Shown here: positions 45,288 through 58,800 of the stretch, one piece after another
Layout: the number at the start of each line of letters is the position of its first letter
Numbering within the stretch: the first letter of the stretch is position 1
Source: Mactra quadrangularis
Taxonomy: Eukaryota > Mollusca > Bivalvia > Venerida > Mactridae
NCBI GenBank assembly: GCA_025267735.1
Contig: CM046304.1
Coordinates: 15,190,001 to 15,254,000, forward strand
Length of the DNA: 64,000 bases
Reading direction: 5' to 3'
Translations under genes and position numbers: made by a program
Notes under the pieces: model-generated
Databases searched by the model: none
What the model was told of the DNA's origin: nothing
The model's input: the letters and a program-made list of their open reading frames with translations, nothing else

Positions 45288-46635
45288 AACTATCTAGTAT
45301 AATATATTTAATATATAGTGTTTATTTGGTTTATAGTGGTGGTGATTTACTATAAAGTGTGAAATCAGAAGATCTGGGTACTGTGGGCTGTGTTCTATCA
45401 AATATCTTATGATGATATTATTATTCGAGATAGGTTGAATTATGACTAAGAAAAGGTTGTAAGGCCTTAATAATGTGGCCCCTTATTTGCCTGAAAACAT
45501 ACAGGTACTGCAGGAATGGACATGTTGCTACGAGAGATTTTACCTGAGAACAAACAGGTACTGCAGTGATGGTCATGTTGCTTCAAGAGGTTTTACCTGA
45601 AAACATTCAGGTATTGCATAAATGATCACGTTGCTATTGAGGATTTTACCTGAAAATCCCAAACAAAGTACTGGTTTTGACCAGGCTGCTACAAGAGATT
45701 CCTGACAACTTACTGTCGCAACATTGGACGAGATTATAAAAATATATAAATGATCACTTCACTATGTGTACTTGTGATTAAGATCGTCTGTCAAGATGTA
45801 AACAAGAGTTGATTGATCAGAATGAACCAAGGATGTCCCATTCTTACCAAAGAAGTGCCATTTTGTTTAGTTGTTACCATTAATAGACTCATAGTATCAT
45901 AGTGTCATCTAGTTCATATATTTAAATGCATATCAACTAGGAGAAAACATAAAATATTTTACTGAGACTTAAAGTTAACATTACATTGACTAGTTCTTCA
46001 TTTAAATATTTACACAATCAGGGTTCCCAACCATCCGATGATCAGCTTGGGTCATTTATTAAAAAAGTGTTTGTCTGCAGATTATTCACTTATAATATTT
46101 TTGAAATCATTAACATAGCCAAAGTGTGCTGCATCTGAATTTTTTCGGACCATTTGACAAGATTTGTCAATTTGTTTTTATGAGTAAAGATGGACCACAA
46201 TTAATTAGCTTTTAGCAAGAGATTGACCCTTTTGAGCTGATTATTTTTTTACTTATGTGTTGACAGCCCTTTACAGTGTAATTAGTGAATACAAGATGTT
46301 AATTGATCAGTTCATGGATATTATAAGATATGTACTTATTGTTACTGTGAATGTTTAACACATGACATATAATTTCAGTAACTTGTTGTTTAGTGTGCAA
46401 TATAACTAATGTATGTTAAAATTAAATGTTAAGCTTATTTCAAGATAATTTTAGTGTGTTTATTTAATTATGAATGTATATAACTATCATTGATTTGAAA
46501 TACAGTGTAGATATTATTTCAACTCGGCAAAAGAGGAGTCTACACTGTTGAGAATGAGGATGATTGAATATATTTTGTAGTTCTCTATTGTTATTGATTT
46601 TATCATTACATTTCATAAAATTACATGATAGATAT
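45288..46635 (+). other. NFYA 3' untranslated / downstream region with a 53-bp tandem repeat
   Basis: Probably 3' untranslated sequence; I could not decide on a poly(A) site. Four copies of a 53-bp unit start at about 45490, 45543, 45596 and 45649; the first three contain a small inverted repeat such as ACCTGAGAACAAACAGGT. No coding frame. Confidence 0.6.
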
Positions 46636-47072
46636 TAGGGCTGCAGCAAGTATCCAAGTACTCGGATAATCACGATCTCGACCTGAAAATCGAGTACGAA
46701 TATTCGTCACGTCCGAAATCGTCAGATCGCGATCTAGGTTAGGAAAAAAATGGAAGAATATTTTCAGCTTAATTACCATTGAAAACTAGTCGCACTACTT
46801 ATGAAAACTTCAATTTATGTAGGGACTGAATTATCTTGTGTCAAAATTACACATTTGAACAAAAAATGTTACCACTGAAAATGCCCATTAAACGTCTGAT
46901 AGTAATGTTTGGAGTACATGGTTTCCCATACTGTAAAAGCTTCTGTAATTTTTCACTTATTTTGTTATTTCATGAATTCCTGTATGCTTTTCCATTAACA
47001 TGTGATTCGTGGTTCGATTTGTGAATCGTGGTTCGAATCGGATCACCACTTGCTTGACGATTCACAGCCCTA
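46636..47072. mobile_element. hAT-type non-autonomous element, copy 1
   Basis: 437 bp with TAGGGCTG ... CAGCCCTA ends and a perfect 8-bp flanking duplication ATAGATAT (46628-46635, 47073-47080). Interior GTGATTCGTGGTTCGA-type motifs match the copy at 63114. A 62-codon frame inside is not a gene. Confidence 0.92.
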
Positions 47073-48779
47073 ATAGATATCGTGATGAATAGTACTGAAA
47101 ATCACATTTGTTTTCATAAGAATTTATTCTATGAAAATGCATAATAATATTTTGGACTTACGTCTGCATTGTCGTAAACAGGGATGAATGAATATGTTTT
47201 ATAGTTTCAATTATCGTTGATTTCATTAACATATTTTCATGAAATTATATGATAGATATGGTGATGAATAGTACTTACTTAATTCGTTTTCATAAGAATT
47301 TATTTTTTGAAACTACACAATCATATTTGGATTTAGTGTGTTTTCCCCATAAAAGGCTAAGTTGAAACTTTAAAGTACAAATACATGCCATAATTACATT
47401 ACTGATTTATAGAAAGTTTTTATCTATACTTATTTCACGGCATCTCAAAGCTGTGATATTGTGATGGGTAGATTTTGGTAGCAATGGGCAAAAGTCACGT
47501 GACATAAATCCTTTCGATTTCTACTGCCGACATTTTGTTTTTTCAATGCGATCGTTGTAAAGCCCATTTCTGTTAAAAGTTACATAGAAAAAGGCATTTT
47601 TCGTAAACCATATAAACAATATTTCTATCGACAGTGCAACTCATGAAAAATCAGCATTTTATATTGACACATTTCCGCAAATACTTTCGACGCACTTGAA
47701 AAGCTCGCCAGTTTTTAATTTGTTCGAATAGATTATGTTTTCTCGTTTAATTATTGCCTGAGAACATTGACTTTGAATCAGTTTGCGCTGGCACGACATT
47801 TATCTTGCTCTGATGAAAATAGTTTGAAGAATTGAACATGTATTAGTAAATTTTATTCAAATTTCAGTGGTATATAAATTAACCCTGCTGATTTTAACCC
47901 TTATTTAAGTCTGACTTTAATGAAAATATAAGTTCATCTTTTTGTTACTTTTTTAGTTGTTAGATTTTTTGTTGTTATTTTTAGTGATATTTATTTCTAG
48001 AGTGTTGTTGTCATTTGTAAATTTGTTGAAATATTTATTACTGAAATTATTGTGTATCCTGCTTGAGTGAATACACTCTTTTGTTTTAGGGATATTAAGC
48101 TTTTTGTAAGTCATTAATTCTGTGGTGCTTTTGTATTTCACACATTGAAATTTTAACGCACTTCACAATATTTTATGAAATTTAAATTCTGTTTTTCTTT
48201 TATCAGTTGTTTTATATGTCAGTTTTATCTTATATGTCCGTTTTTTAATAATGGTCCCAAATTTTTATATTTACATTTTAAAACTTAATTTTTAAAACTC
48301 AACTTTTTTAATTTTTACTATATGCTATATGTATCACTGATAAAATACTATCTTAAATTATTGATCTTTGCCATTCATTGCCTTAACCCCATTGGCCCAA
48401 AGTAGGGACCAGCAAAGACTGATTCGAGCTAGTGAAAATGACTTACTTCATATTCTCAGACTAGATTCTAGTTGAGAATTTTGCCACATACTTTATTACA
48501 TAATCACTCGTAAGCTGTGAGAATTAGAGGCAATGTTTGCTTTGCGACAAATTCTCAATGTGACCATCTCTTATAGGATTATAAGAATTCTTGATCAGAA
48601 GTATCAAATAGTTCCATTAATATACTTTGTACTTTTATGTGACTGGAGTGAAATTTTTATGTCCAGAATGGAATATTTTGTTAGCAAAATGAAATAGACT
48701 CAGAACTTACCATTTAAAATGTTGACACTTATAAGATTGTTTTGAAATGCTGTTGCACTTAATGTTTCAAGTACATATA
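47073..48779. other. intergenic, diverged tandem duplication then plain sequence
   Basis: 47185-47340 is a diverged second copy of the sequence surrounding the hAT insertion (46545-46635 plus 47081-47160). A GTCACGTGAC motif lies at about 47493. Otherwise AT-rich without supported features. Confidence 0.5.
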
Positions 48780-49061
48780 CAGTGAAGTTCCACTATTAAG
48801 GTCGTCAAAATTGTTAGTCTTTATAGCACAATGGTCTTGAAAATAGGGGACTAGCATTGTGCAGAGTCAGAAACACTATGTATACACATAAGGTATATTA
48901 CTCAAAAAATGATATTTTTTACCTTAGTTCAAATTTAGTGTTCTATGTTTTTTATAGGGTGGCTTTTATCTTCTCAAATTAAGTATTTGGAACCTAAAAA
49001 AATCATCAAAAATTGCTTGATAGGCAATAACCAAGGTGGTTGTTATAGTGGAACTTTACTG
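48780..49061. mobile_element. 282-bp TA-flanked inverted-repeat element
   Basis: The left end CAGTGAAGTTCCACTAT and the right end ATAGTGGAACTTTACTG are inverted repeats with TA on both sides (48778-48779, 49062-49063), which indicates Tc1/mariner-type insertion. Diverged relatives are at 40714 and about 60740-60830. Confidence 0.85.
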
Positions 49062-49274
49062 TATATTTATATTTTAAATTATGATATCTTCTTAGAATTT
49101 GTTTGAAATTTTTCCCTCTTATTCAATTTTATTATTAAAAAAGAAGGGAATTTCTCTTAACTTTCAGACACCTGTGGGGGTTATTTATCTGCAATAGCTT
49201 GGATATCAATTTGATTGAAATAAATTAATATGTACCTAGATATATATGTGTATGTTTTTATTTTGTTACTTTAC

Positions 49275-49622
49275 CCGTACTTATGGCCGAGTTACTAAGA
49301 ATGCTGACTTCACTTGCCTGTAACATCTTTGATGGATGGTCTAGGGTTTGAGTCAAGTCACATGTTGAGACTTTCTATGTGAGAATACAAAAACTGAATT
49401 GAAATGTTAGTTGTCTACCAACTGTGATATTACAATAGAGTGTTCAAAGAACTGGTTTAACAGACAAATAGTCACTGACGAACGTATGCGCTTAGTAGTT
49501 GGTTAACAGCTAAATCCAGAGATTCAGCCTTTTCAGGAGTGAGTAGGTTGACTGACCGCCGTTAAATGACCTATACAACGTGTTTCTACGGTGTTAAACT
49601 CAACAACAAAACAAACAAACCT
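49275..49622 (+). repeat. SINE with degraded tRNA-like head and LINE-like tail
   Basis: The head ATGGCCGAGTTACTAAGAAT recalls a Leu/Ser tRNA A-box and GGGTTTGAGTC the B box. The body (GTTAACAGCTAAATCCAGAG, GAGTGAGTAGGTTGACTGAC) and tail (GACCTATACAACGTGTTTC, then CAACAACAAAACAAACAAAC) match the family. Confidence 0.7.
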
Positions 49623-50117
49623 TAGTAGTTTAATGCCTTTAAATACAAGGTATTAAAATTCCGGGTAGCGAACTTTATTAATATTATGAAATAAGGTAAG
49701 GGAGACAATTCAAACACGTATAAAACTGTCTTATTTGAGTTAACTCCCTTTATATACTTTCAAGTTGAGTATACAATCTAAGTGCTGTGAACGCTAATAT
49801 TTAATTAGTAAAAGAAACGTGTATACGTACAATGTCTTTGTCGATGTACAAATAAAAGCACATACTTTTCATGTTTGTAATGTCGACCATAATGTATAAA
49901 ATAAATAGCAAATACATCAACATTTCTTAACATTCAAGTTAAAAAGTTATGAAAGCGTAATTTTAGATGTAAGATCTTTTATTTATACTATTTAATAAGA
50001 AAAAATAAGGACCGTTATCACCCGTAAAAATAATATTATTTGATTGCTCCACTACAGTATCCTCCACCTTTAGAGACGGTGGATTTTCAATTACTTTAGA
50101 GACTATGTGTGATCATT

Positions 50118-50376
50118 TTTATACCCCCGCTTCGAAGAAGAGGGGGGTATACTGTTTTACCCTTGTCCGTCCGTGCGTCCGTCCGTTACAAAATTTCCGT
50201 CGCAGTTTTCTCAGCAACTATAACATGCAGCAGCCTAATACTTTGCATATTGCTTCATCCCATAGTCCCATGTGGTGTAAAGCGATTTCATGCTCCTTGC
50301 TCATCTACTTCCTGTTTGTCGCATATTTTTAGATTTTTGCGGGGGTATCACTAGTGAGCATTAGCTCACAGATTTA
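50118..50376 (+). mobile_element. 260-bp repeat with ATACCCCCGC / GCGGGGGTAT ends, copy 2
   Basis: Near-identical, inverted relative of 23528-23788, including the CCGTCCGTGCGTCCGTCCGT run. Confidence 0.8.
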
Positions 50377-53300
50377 CTTGTTTAATCTCTAAACCAGATG
50401 AGTGGAAATTTCATGACTGCATCTGAAGTTCAGGATTGGTTTGGAATCTAAGAAAGTGTTCTTTTTCTATAAAATCTGATAGTAGATAACAGGGTGATCA
50501 TTGTAAATTTTCAGCCATGAAGTCATAATTCAGCTTGAAGCATAACCTATGATAACTAAATGACCATTTTAGCAGACTTTCTGTCGACACGGGCTGACAA
50601 CTGACTGATTTCCACTTTTCCAATCTTTAGCCTATGAAGGCCCGATGTGGATCATACGGAACACCTTGACCATTTATTTAATTATTGGCATTAAATTGCC
50701 GAAAGTTCCGAACTCAATGTGGACTGGGGCGGCTGTTTTAAATCTTAGCTATCTAGGTGAAAGCGACATTCTAATGATTCAGTGCGTGACCTCAAACTTA
50801 GTACCGTTAAACCTGATAGTAAGTCAAATAACCTTGGAAATTACTTAAAGCAGATTAACAATGGCAGCCCATTCATTAAACTTTGGTCAATTGAACTTCC
50901 TTTCTCCATGACGTCATTTCCCATTTCATCCGTGTGTTTAATAGGTCCTAGGTAATCCTGTTCTATACTGATCAGATTATAATTGAAAAATGAACAATCC
51001 TATCGCCGTATTTAAGGATTTTAATTGTTAAACAAGAGTAATCCCTCGACGAGATCCTGTTGGTTTTTAAGTAGCAAAACAACTAATCAAATACTAGAAT
51101 CGATGAAAGCAGATGATATCCGCATGTATGGGTGTAGCTCTTCAGTCATGTATCGTCTGAAATAAAGGACAATTAATGCTGTCTGATACAGGCAGGTGAT
51201 GTTTTAAACGTCATTATTTAGATGCAAAATGTGTTTGCTCTTTTTTCTTTCTTTGGGGGTACGGCGGGTGTCGCCTGACATTACGAGGGTAAGTCGTCTG
51301 CTGCGGAAGGCGCTTTGTTAATCCGAACATTTGCCGTTAGACAACCTTAATCACAATGGCGAGAAATCAGCAGGTGGCTATGGCAACAAAAAGTTCAAAT
51401 TCAAGATAAAATTATCGTAGAAAATTTTTCATTCCCTCTTTGAAGTATTGTTAAAATTCTAATCATGTTTTTGTCATTAGAATACGGATAACGGTACACG
51501 AGAGATTGTTATGAAAGAACATTAGGGCAACACAACTCATCAAACGAAATGCTCACAGCTTCCCTTTCGTAAAAACCTTTATCTGTTTAAATTGTATGAG
51601 AATTTACATTCATTTCATATTGAAATAATGACCTACTTTTAATAGCGTGCACGCGTCCCTTTACCATCTGCCCCTTTTGATCCCTATCGCGTGCCCTAGG
51701 TATTACAACAAATTTATTAATGTTTATGTTTACAAATCTAGCTTTCCCACGTTTCTCTTCAAAGAAAAACGGTAAAAATTGAATTATATTCTCTAAAATA
51801 TTGTGAAGGTATTTTTGATATTAAATTGATATTCAAAAATTCATTATTTACTATTAATAATTGATTCTGAACGTTTTGAATGCAAATACACAAAATGTTG
51901 ACTATAGCTTAATCTTCCAACAGCGTTGGTATGTTTGATTTCATTAATCTTACAGCAACGCAATGCGAAAATCTTGTTTTGCTCCACATGATTATTATTG
52001 TTCGTTTGCACCAAAGACGCACGTGCATCTGAAGACTCGTGAGAATGAAAAAAGTGTCCGTAATTAAAGATTGTGTAAATGCCTGTGTTTAAAACCATCA
52101 GGCTTATTCCAAAGACTTAGACGTCGTTTAGCCAAATTTTTCCAAAAATGTGTGAAGCTGTTAGTTACCAAACTGACCAGCTTGATCAAATGTACCGTGG
52201 ATTTCGCTAAATTGTTATGTGCCTTTAGAAATTACAGCGATTACTTGTAGGACAATGGTCGAATCACACAATTTGTACGAGGATGTCAAGTCGGGGATAA
52301 TACAAAGGATAGTGTCCCAAGGAACAAAGTATGTCGTCCTTGTTTATAGGACTAAACTCTGTCAAAGTCTTTGGACTATTTCATGTATAATATTAAATGA
52401 TCTAACATTTTAAACTGTATTATAAATGATAAAAAAATGATCAAACATTTTGGAATGATGTCCGTATACAGTATATATGAAATCTGTCAAACTATTTGGC
52501 ATAAAAAAGAACTGCGATTCAAACTCTTTTTGAAATGTAGCTCTGTTTTTGTCCATGATAACAAGAACCCTATATCATATTATATAGGGTCCATGATGAT
52601 AATAAAGTCGGTTTTAATATCAAACGTCGCATTGTGTCCTTGCCATATTTTATTTTCACAATTATTTGTTTGTCGTTTTTTGTTTTGTTTTATTAAGAGA
52701 GATCCTTCGAACCAAACGGAGATTATGACAAAAGTGTGTCTCTTCAATTAAAACCAGTTCCCTTACATTGTAGCATAAATAATTTTGTTGAAACTGGGCA
52801 CAAGTTTATTCTTAAAAGTGTTGCAAACGTCACAACAAAGCAAGTTAATATACGAGCATGCCATTTGATTATAGAAAGTATTGTTTTATCATCGGTACAG
52901 TTATGTTCCACCATTAAAATCGATGGACTAATTGGTGAAACGGTCTAAATATAGGGCCCCTTTCTGCTCAATGTTAGCATTTGGGACTAAAAAGTATTGC
53001 ATGATTTTGCTATAATCAAGGTGGTATTTATGGCCCACCTTAATCTAAACTGTACAATGTAATGTTTAGTTGCATGCCTTTTTTTCTCTATGTTTGGATA
53101 GTGCACAAACCAACCGTTTTGGTTATCTGAAATGAATGGGAAAATTCACATGGTAAAAATAAGATACGATAATTAATTAGTATTGAATAGCTTCTCGATA
53201 GCAATAAGAGTACGATCATTCCCAAACATCTTAAGATTGTTAGGTCTCTGTTATCATACGATCCAACTAAAGATTGTCGATCAAAATAGATGTATGCCGG

Positions 53301-54184
53301 GCCATGGACGGTAGAATGAATATGTACACAGTGGTTTTAAATAGTAACAAAAATAAAGGTTGTCTGTACGAAAAGGTGTTCATTGAAGGATTTGGTTTCA
53401 ATCTATGAATACTTGGACGATCTTCTCACGAGATTACGATCAATGTAACTAAAACAGCTGATTTTGTGTCGGATATTTTCTTAAATGTATAGTACACGTA
53501 CTAATTTGTGATGGTTTTTTGTCGAGGGAGTTTTGCCATTCATTCACAAAAACTAACAATTTATGGTCTATAAAACATGAATTATATTTTTAAGTCTATT
53601 TACACATAGTTTTGAGAGATTATGCCTTTTTTGCAAAGTAGCATTTAGGTCTTTACGGTCAGTTGTTGAAAGGATTTTGAACTCCTTTTAAACGGGCGTT
53701 TTGGGTAACAAAAAGTCTGGGGTCAATATGGGGCCTAATTTGAACTAACGTCCTTTCAACTGGCTAATTTAATACGTCCAGATATTTTAATCGTCCTGGT
53801 ATGTTTTAAGAAAGCGTAAACCGAGATCTTTAAAATTGGTATAATTATTCAGGTTCAAGCAATTAAACAAAAATGTATCGCTTTTAAAAGAAAATGTTTA
53901 AAAGCGTTTCTATGCCAATAGAAAGTTTTAATTGCCCTAAAATTTCATTTGTAAGTTTGAAAGATGAAATCATTGTGTATTTGACAACTAAAATAGAAAT
54001 GAAAATGAAAAATTGTAGTTGATATTTTGACAGTCTTGTATTTGTTTATTCGTACGAAAATGACACCCAGGACGCTGAGTGATTTGACATTTAATGAAAC
54101 CAATGATCTATGTGAATGTGCAACATTTTATTAAATATCACAAGTCATTGACTCAGGGGAAAAAGTAATTTTTGTGAGGTTTTT
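50377..54184. other. intergenic, no gene seen
   Basis: AT-rich. Several 60-100 codon frames exist, but none shows a domain, good composition or flanking splice sites. Confidence 0.4.
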
Positions 54185-54300
54185 TATTGTGTTTTTGTTG
54201 GGTTTAAACGCTGTAGCAACACATTGTATAAGTCATATCACAGTTGTCAGTCAACCTACTCACCGTTCCTAGAAAGGCTAAATCTCCGGATTTAGTAATT
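54185..54300 (-). repeat. SINE 3' part
   Basis: On the minus strand it contains GGATTTAGCCTTTC-like and GTGAGTAGGTTGACTGACAA blocks, then the tail GACTTATACAATGTGTTGC and GTTTAAACCCAAC. Confidence 0.7.
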
Positions 54301-54991
54301 TTTGTAAATTGTGATTCTTTGAGCGTGTTTTACGGCTGCCAGTTCGCTAATATTAACTTAAATATCACCTTTTCATTTACTCTAACATGTATAGAAACAC
54401 TTTAGAGGTAATAAAGCGGTGTCTTAATAATGACAATTTTAGTACAATTTGAATTACAATTGTATAAAAATAGTGATTTTATCGGGTTTCACTATAAATG
54501 AGTCGTGGACACCAAGACGTAATGCTTAAAGCAAAACTTAACAGGGTTTTGACGTGTTATTTTTATTCATTTTGAAATAAAATATGCTGCAATATATTCT
54601 TTGTAGACACACGTTTGACACTTAGTAAATCCAACTAAAAACACGACATTATTAATCAGATAAAAGTCTAATATATAATCAACATCGCGATAAAGAGAAT
54701 TACAAATATATGGCGTATTCTTGGCAATACTTCAGGCCATTTTTGTCAAATGTTCATGTAATTGAATTATGTAAAACGCTGATTAAGACCCCCAATGAAA
54801 GCACATGGCGACATAAATGCTTGTGGTAAAACTCTGAACAAAAGGATCAAAATAGATGATAGTGTCAACCAATCAGTTTCTTTTGTTCTTTATATAGTAC
54901 TTATTGTTGTAATCGTTATCTAAAAGTACGATAGGCTGTCTGTTGAATAAATTTACCATTGAAAACAAAACTGTCCATTTTTATGGTTACT

Positions 54992-55222
54992 TTAGACATC
55001 TATGTAATCTTCATTTTCATCATAATCGATTTTAACGCAAGCGTATTGTCTTAAATCTTCACCTATTATCAGATTGGGAAATCTCTCTTGTGTGGCTATT
55101 TTTGTAAAAAATGGTGAAAAATACGATTTTAAAAGTGTTGGTATGAGCTGATCTTTATCAATGATAGTTGTACATTGTATATTAGCAGCGTTTAATTTCA
55201 CTTTATTTTTCGCACAAAAAAA
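54992..55222 (-). CDS. possible last exon of an unrecognised gene
   Basis: An acceptor-like TTTGTAG precedes a frame of about 75 codons on the minus strand. It has balanced amino-acid composition and ends in the acidic tail YDENEDYIDV before a stop. It looks more protein-like than other frames nearby, but I recognise no family and cannot find partner exons. Low confidence; chance is a real alternative. Confidence 0.22.
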   Translation of the reverse strand, partial: FFCAKNKVKLNAANIQCTTIIDKDQLIPTLLKSYFSPFFTKIATQERFPNLIIGEDLRQYACVKIDYDENEDYIDV

Positions 55223-55734
55223 ACTACAAATCATTATTATTATATTATTATCATAAAAACATCTTTTTATGTAAGAGAATACGAAATTCCGCTAAAATAT
55301 TCTGTCCTTTGTTACTCATACAACAAACACACGCTTAGTTAAAAATATTCATCTGGGAATGAAATTCAAAACCTGGCGCCAATTTTGTGCGGAATAGCAA
55401 ATGTTGTTATAGTGTAATATTTGTAATATTTGTGAAATCTGCGAGGTCATAGGCAAGAAAATGGTAAAAACGTATTAGTTAAACAATTTTTACCAAAAAG
55501 GGGGGGGGTATCCGAAATTGTTCTCTACCCTCACTGAGATCTCGATTTTTTCCTTACTTTATTTGATTTTTGGTGAACAATTGTATCTACATTTATATGC
55601 AATGTGTAAACAAAGAAAAAATATAATGACGTTTTGAAGCCCGTTTTGTTTAGTTCATACTAATTTATTTTAGCTCGATTGTAAAACAAGTTCTTACAAT
55701 TAAGATTATTCACTTTCGAGTCGGCTTCCTGGTC

Positions 55735-55845
55735 CTCACTCACAGGATTGAGCTTATAGAAAAAATGTTATGCTTTGCGGAGCTAACTATCTATTGATTA
55801 CCAGTCCAGCGTTGTAATCACTCGACCACGACCGCTCTTTGACAT
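55735..55845 (-). repeat. tRNA-like SINE head, degraded
   Basis: On the minus strand GCGGTCGTGGTCGAGTGATT, then ACGCTGGACTGGTAATC, resembles the 5' half of a tRNA. No intact B box follows. Confidence 0.4.
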
Positions 55846-58800
55846 AACCATGTTGAAATATCTTTATGCTTTTGGCTAAATTATAGTCAAGTTTCTATTT
55901 AGACACAAGATCAAATGAGAGGTCCTAACTGGACACAGATCGCTCTTGAAAAAAAAATCTGAATTCATTTTAGTTTAGAAGTAATTTTGATACTTTCTTT
56001 AATATTCTTCTCTAGCCCGTTAATTTGTCTTCAATCATCTGAGATGACAACCATTATTCTCAAATAGTTATTTTTTATATTCTATTTCAAACATTAAACA
56101 CCACAAAAAAGAATATTACCCGTTTTTCAATAAGTTTTCGTCCGTTTTAATCGGATCGGTTATCTGAGTTGGGGGTTTTATCCTCAACCTTGAACGGTGT
56201 TGACGTAACTTAAGACGTCATGAGAAATTCAAGTTTTTCAAATCAAGATTTCAGTCCGGAAGACTATTGTTTTGGTGAAGAGATTGGATAGTTTTGAACA
56301 TAATAAATTTAGGGCAAGAGATGTATCAGCAAATACATGCTACATGATTATATTTCTTTGTGTTTGGTAATATGACGCCTTATTCGCTACATGTTACCAT
56401 TTTTAATACTCCGATCTCAGGGAAACGACTCTTTAATGTAATTAGAAATAAATATACCCATTTCTCAATCGTTAAAAATTCTCAAAAATTAATTTGGATT
56501 AAAATGTACAGTGTGAATTTAGACGAAAAGAACCCATGATATGCACTTAATTTTTTTTTCTTCGGCAATCAGCAATGGCCTACACGTATATATATATAAG
56601 ATATAATCATCACAAATGCACTGTATTGTAATAAAGTTACAAACCCGAGACAAAAACTTGTATTAAATATTATTGTTGATTAATTAGTTAGCAATTTTTC
56701 GTCGGGAAAATTCTCACGAGAAATAAAAAACTAGACAAGGGTAGACATTGAGTCGCTGGCTTAATTGCAACCAACCTTGTGACTATTGTATATGATTTAT
56801 AAAAAATCATGATTATTGGAACCAAATTCTTGTCAAACGATATTACAATGTAGACCCCAATCTGAGTTGTAAAAATCCCGGAAGCAGGAAACATGTGGTC
56901 ACATATGATCTAATTCATTAATTTCCATACAAACAATAGGAAGTAAAAGATGTTTCAATACAAAAGAAGTCTCCAAATTTATAATGCTGAACTAGCCATC
57001 TAGAGAAAACATATCCTTGGTTCGAACTGGTCAGCAACTCATTCGGGACACTAGATCAGAAATAATGCAAGTACCCTGAATTGAATATTTTCTGTTTTCG
57101 GCATCCGAAGATCATTCATTCTCGTATCTTGAATAAAAATTTTCAAACATTTTTTTTAAATTAATTTGTAAACTGGTCAACAAAACATTAACATAAAGCA
57201 ACTACGTTTTGTTTGATTCTATTTGATATGAAGAAATGAAAATGACATGGTTAAGAATATTTAAATAATTTGCATTCACACATTTTTATCAGATTGATCC
57301 AGTACTTTGTGATGTCAGTTAAATGTTTGGTTTTTTTTTGTTAAGAATGCAAAGCAACATTTATCCTGAATTAGTAAATATTTTGATAAGAAAACTTTAT
57401 ATAAATGTACTTTAATTATCGGCTAAAGATGTAAACCCTTTTGGTTTTGTAAAAAAATGCAAGAAATGTGCTTTATCCACAAATGTTATTCATTTTTTTG
57501 ATAAGAAACTTTACATCAGTGCTTAATTATGTCATTGACATGTACTCCCCTTAAGAAATAACAATACTCTTGGTAGAGCTGTTGAGATGTTGATTAAAAG
57601 TATTTAGCAACGCAAATATTGATATTCAAAATGGATTTATATCGTATCATTCTAAGAAACTATAGTAATAAAATGACATTTTTATCTTTATATGGCGTCT
57701 TGAACCTTGGATGCACAATAGGTACTCTTCTTCATCCGTCCATTATATCTACAAATCTATGAGATTTGTATCAACAAGATTAAGATATGTAAGATACGCA
57801 AAATAAACCATATGACACCATAAGAGAACATGATCAATTTGTAAGAACAACAAATATACAATCCTATGTCACCAATAAGTCGTTTTTCTCACATTTTTGT
57901 ATTGTGTGACAAATTCTTTTACAACACCAGTTGGATATTCTATTTAATAATCTAACAGTTTAGCGACAGTTCCTGATTGGTGAGAAAGTCTTTATCTTTG
58001 AAATGAATAGCCTCCCTTTGCGTCTTGATTAGAGAATAAAACATACTGTCCCTAATTTGATCACAACTGACTGATATCATTACCGCATTTAACGCATTCA
58101 ACGCATTAAGAAAATTCAAGACCATGCTTGATTATTTAACAATTAACTTCAAACAGAGTCTATGTATTGTCCGTCTATCGCCAGTAATTATATTGTTTCG
58201 GCAATTATAAGGTTTTACTTTGTTCTTGATTGGATAACATCTTGACCAATCTTAAAGGTGTAAAATCAATTATTTGTAAGAATTTCTTACGTTACTTTTT
58301 CGTTCTTTGTGTCTTATACCTACGTACATTCTCTGACCCAGAGGTTTCTTCTTTACTTACACACAGCGTCTTTTAAAATTTCTTGGACAAAAAAAATGTT
58401 TAGGATAGACCATATATCCTATACAGGGTCCTTGGACAGACCGATTCACAATTATCCATGAAAAAAGAAACGAAATTTGTCTGAGCATATTGCAAATCTA
58501 GCATTAATTATTTCATCATCATATGACTGAAATTATATGTTACATGTGTAAGTTTTAATTATTATAAAATTTCTTCCAGTAGGCATGCTTAATTTTTAGT
58601 TATCTGAGCATATAAAAAAATCAACAGTTATAAGTTTATCCACAATGTATGTACATGATTCCATTCTCGTACCCAGAGTCTAGTTAGGATTCTCGATATT
58701 TTTGATAACCTCGGGGTACGAGAAAGATATGATTCAAACTTAACTTCATGAATAAGCTTTCATTTTGGTAAACTTCACGCACCATGCATGATTAGGCTAT

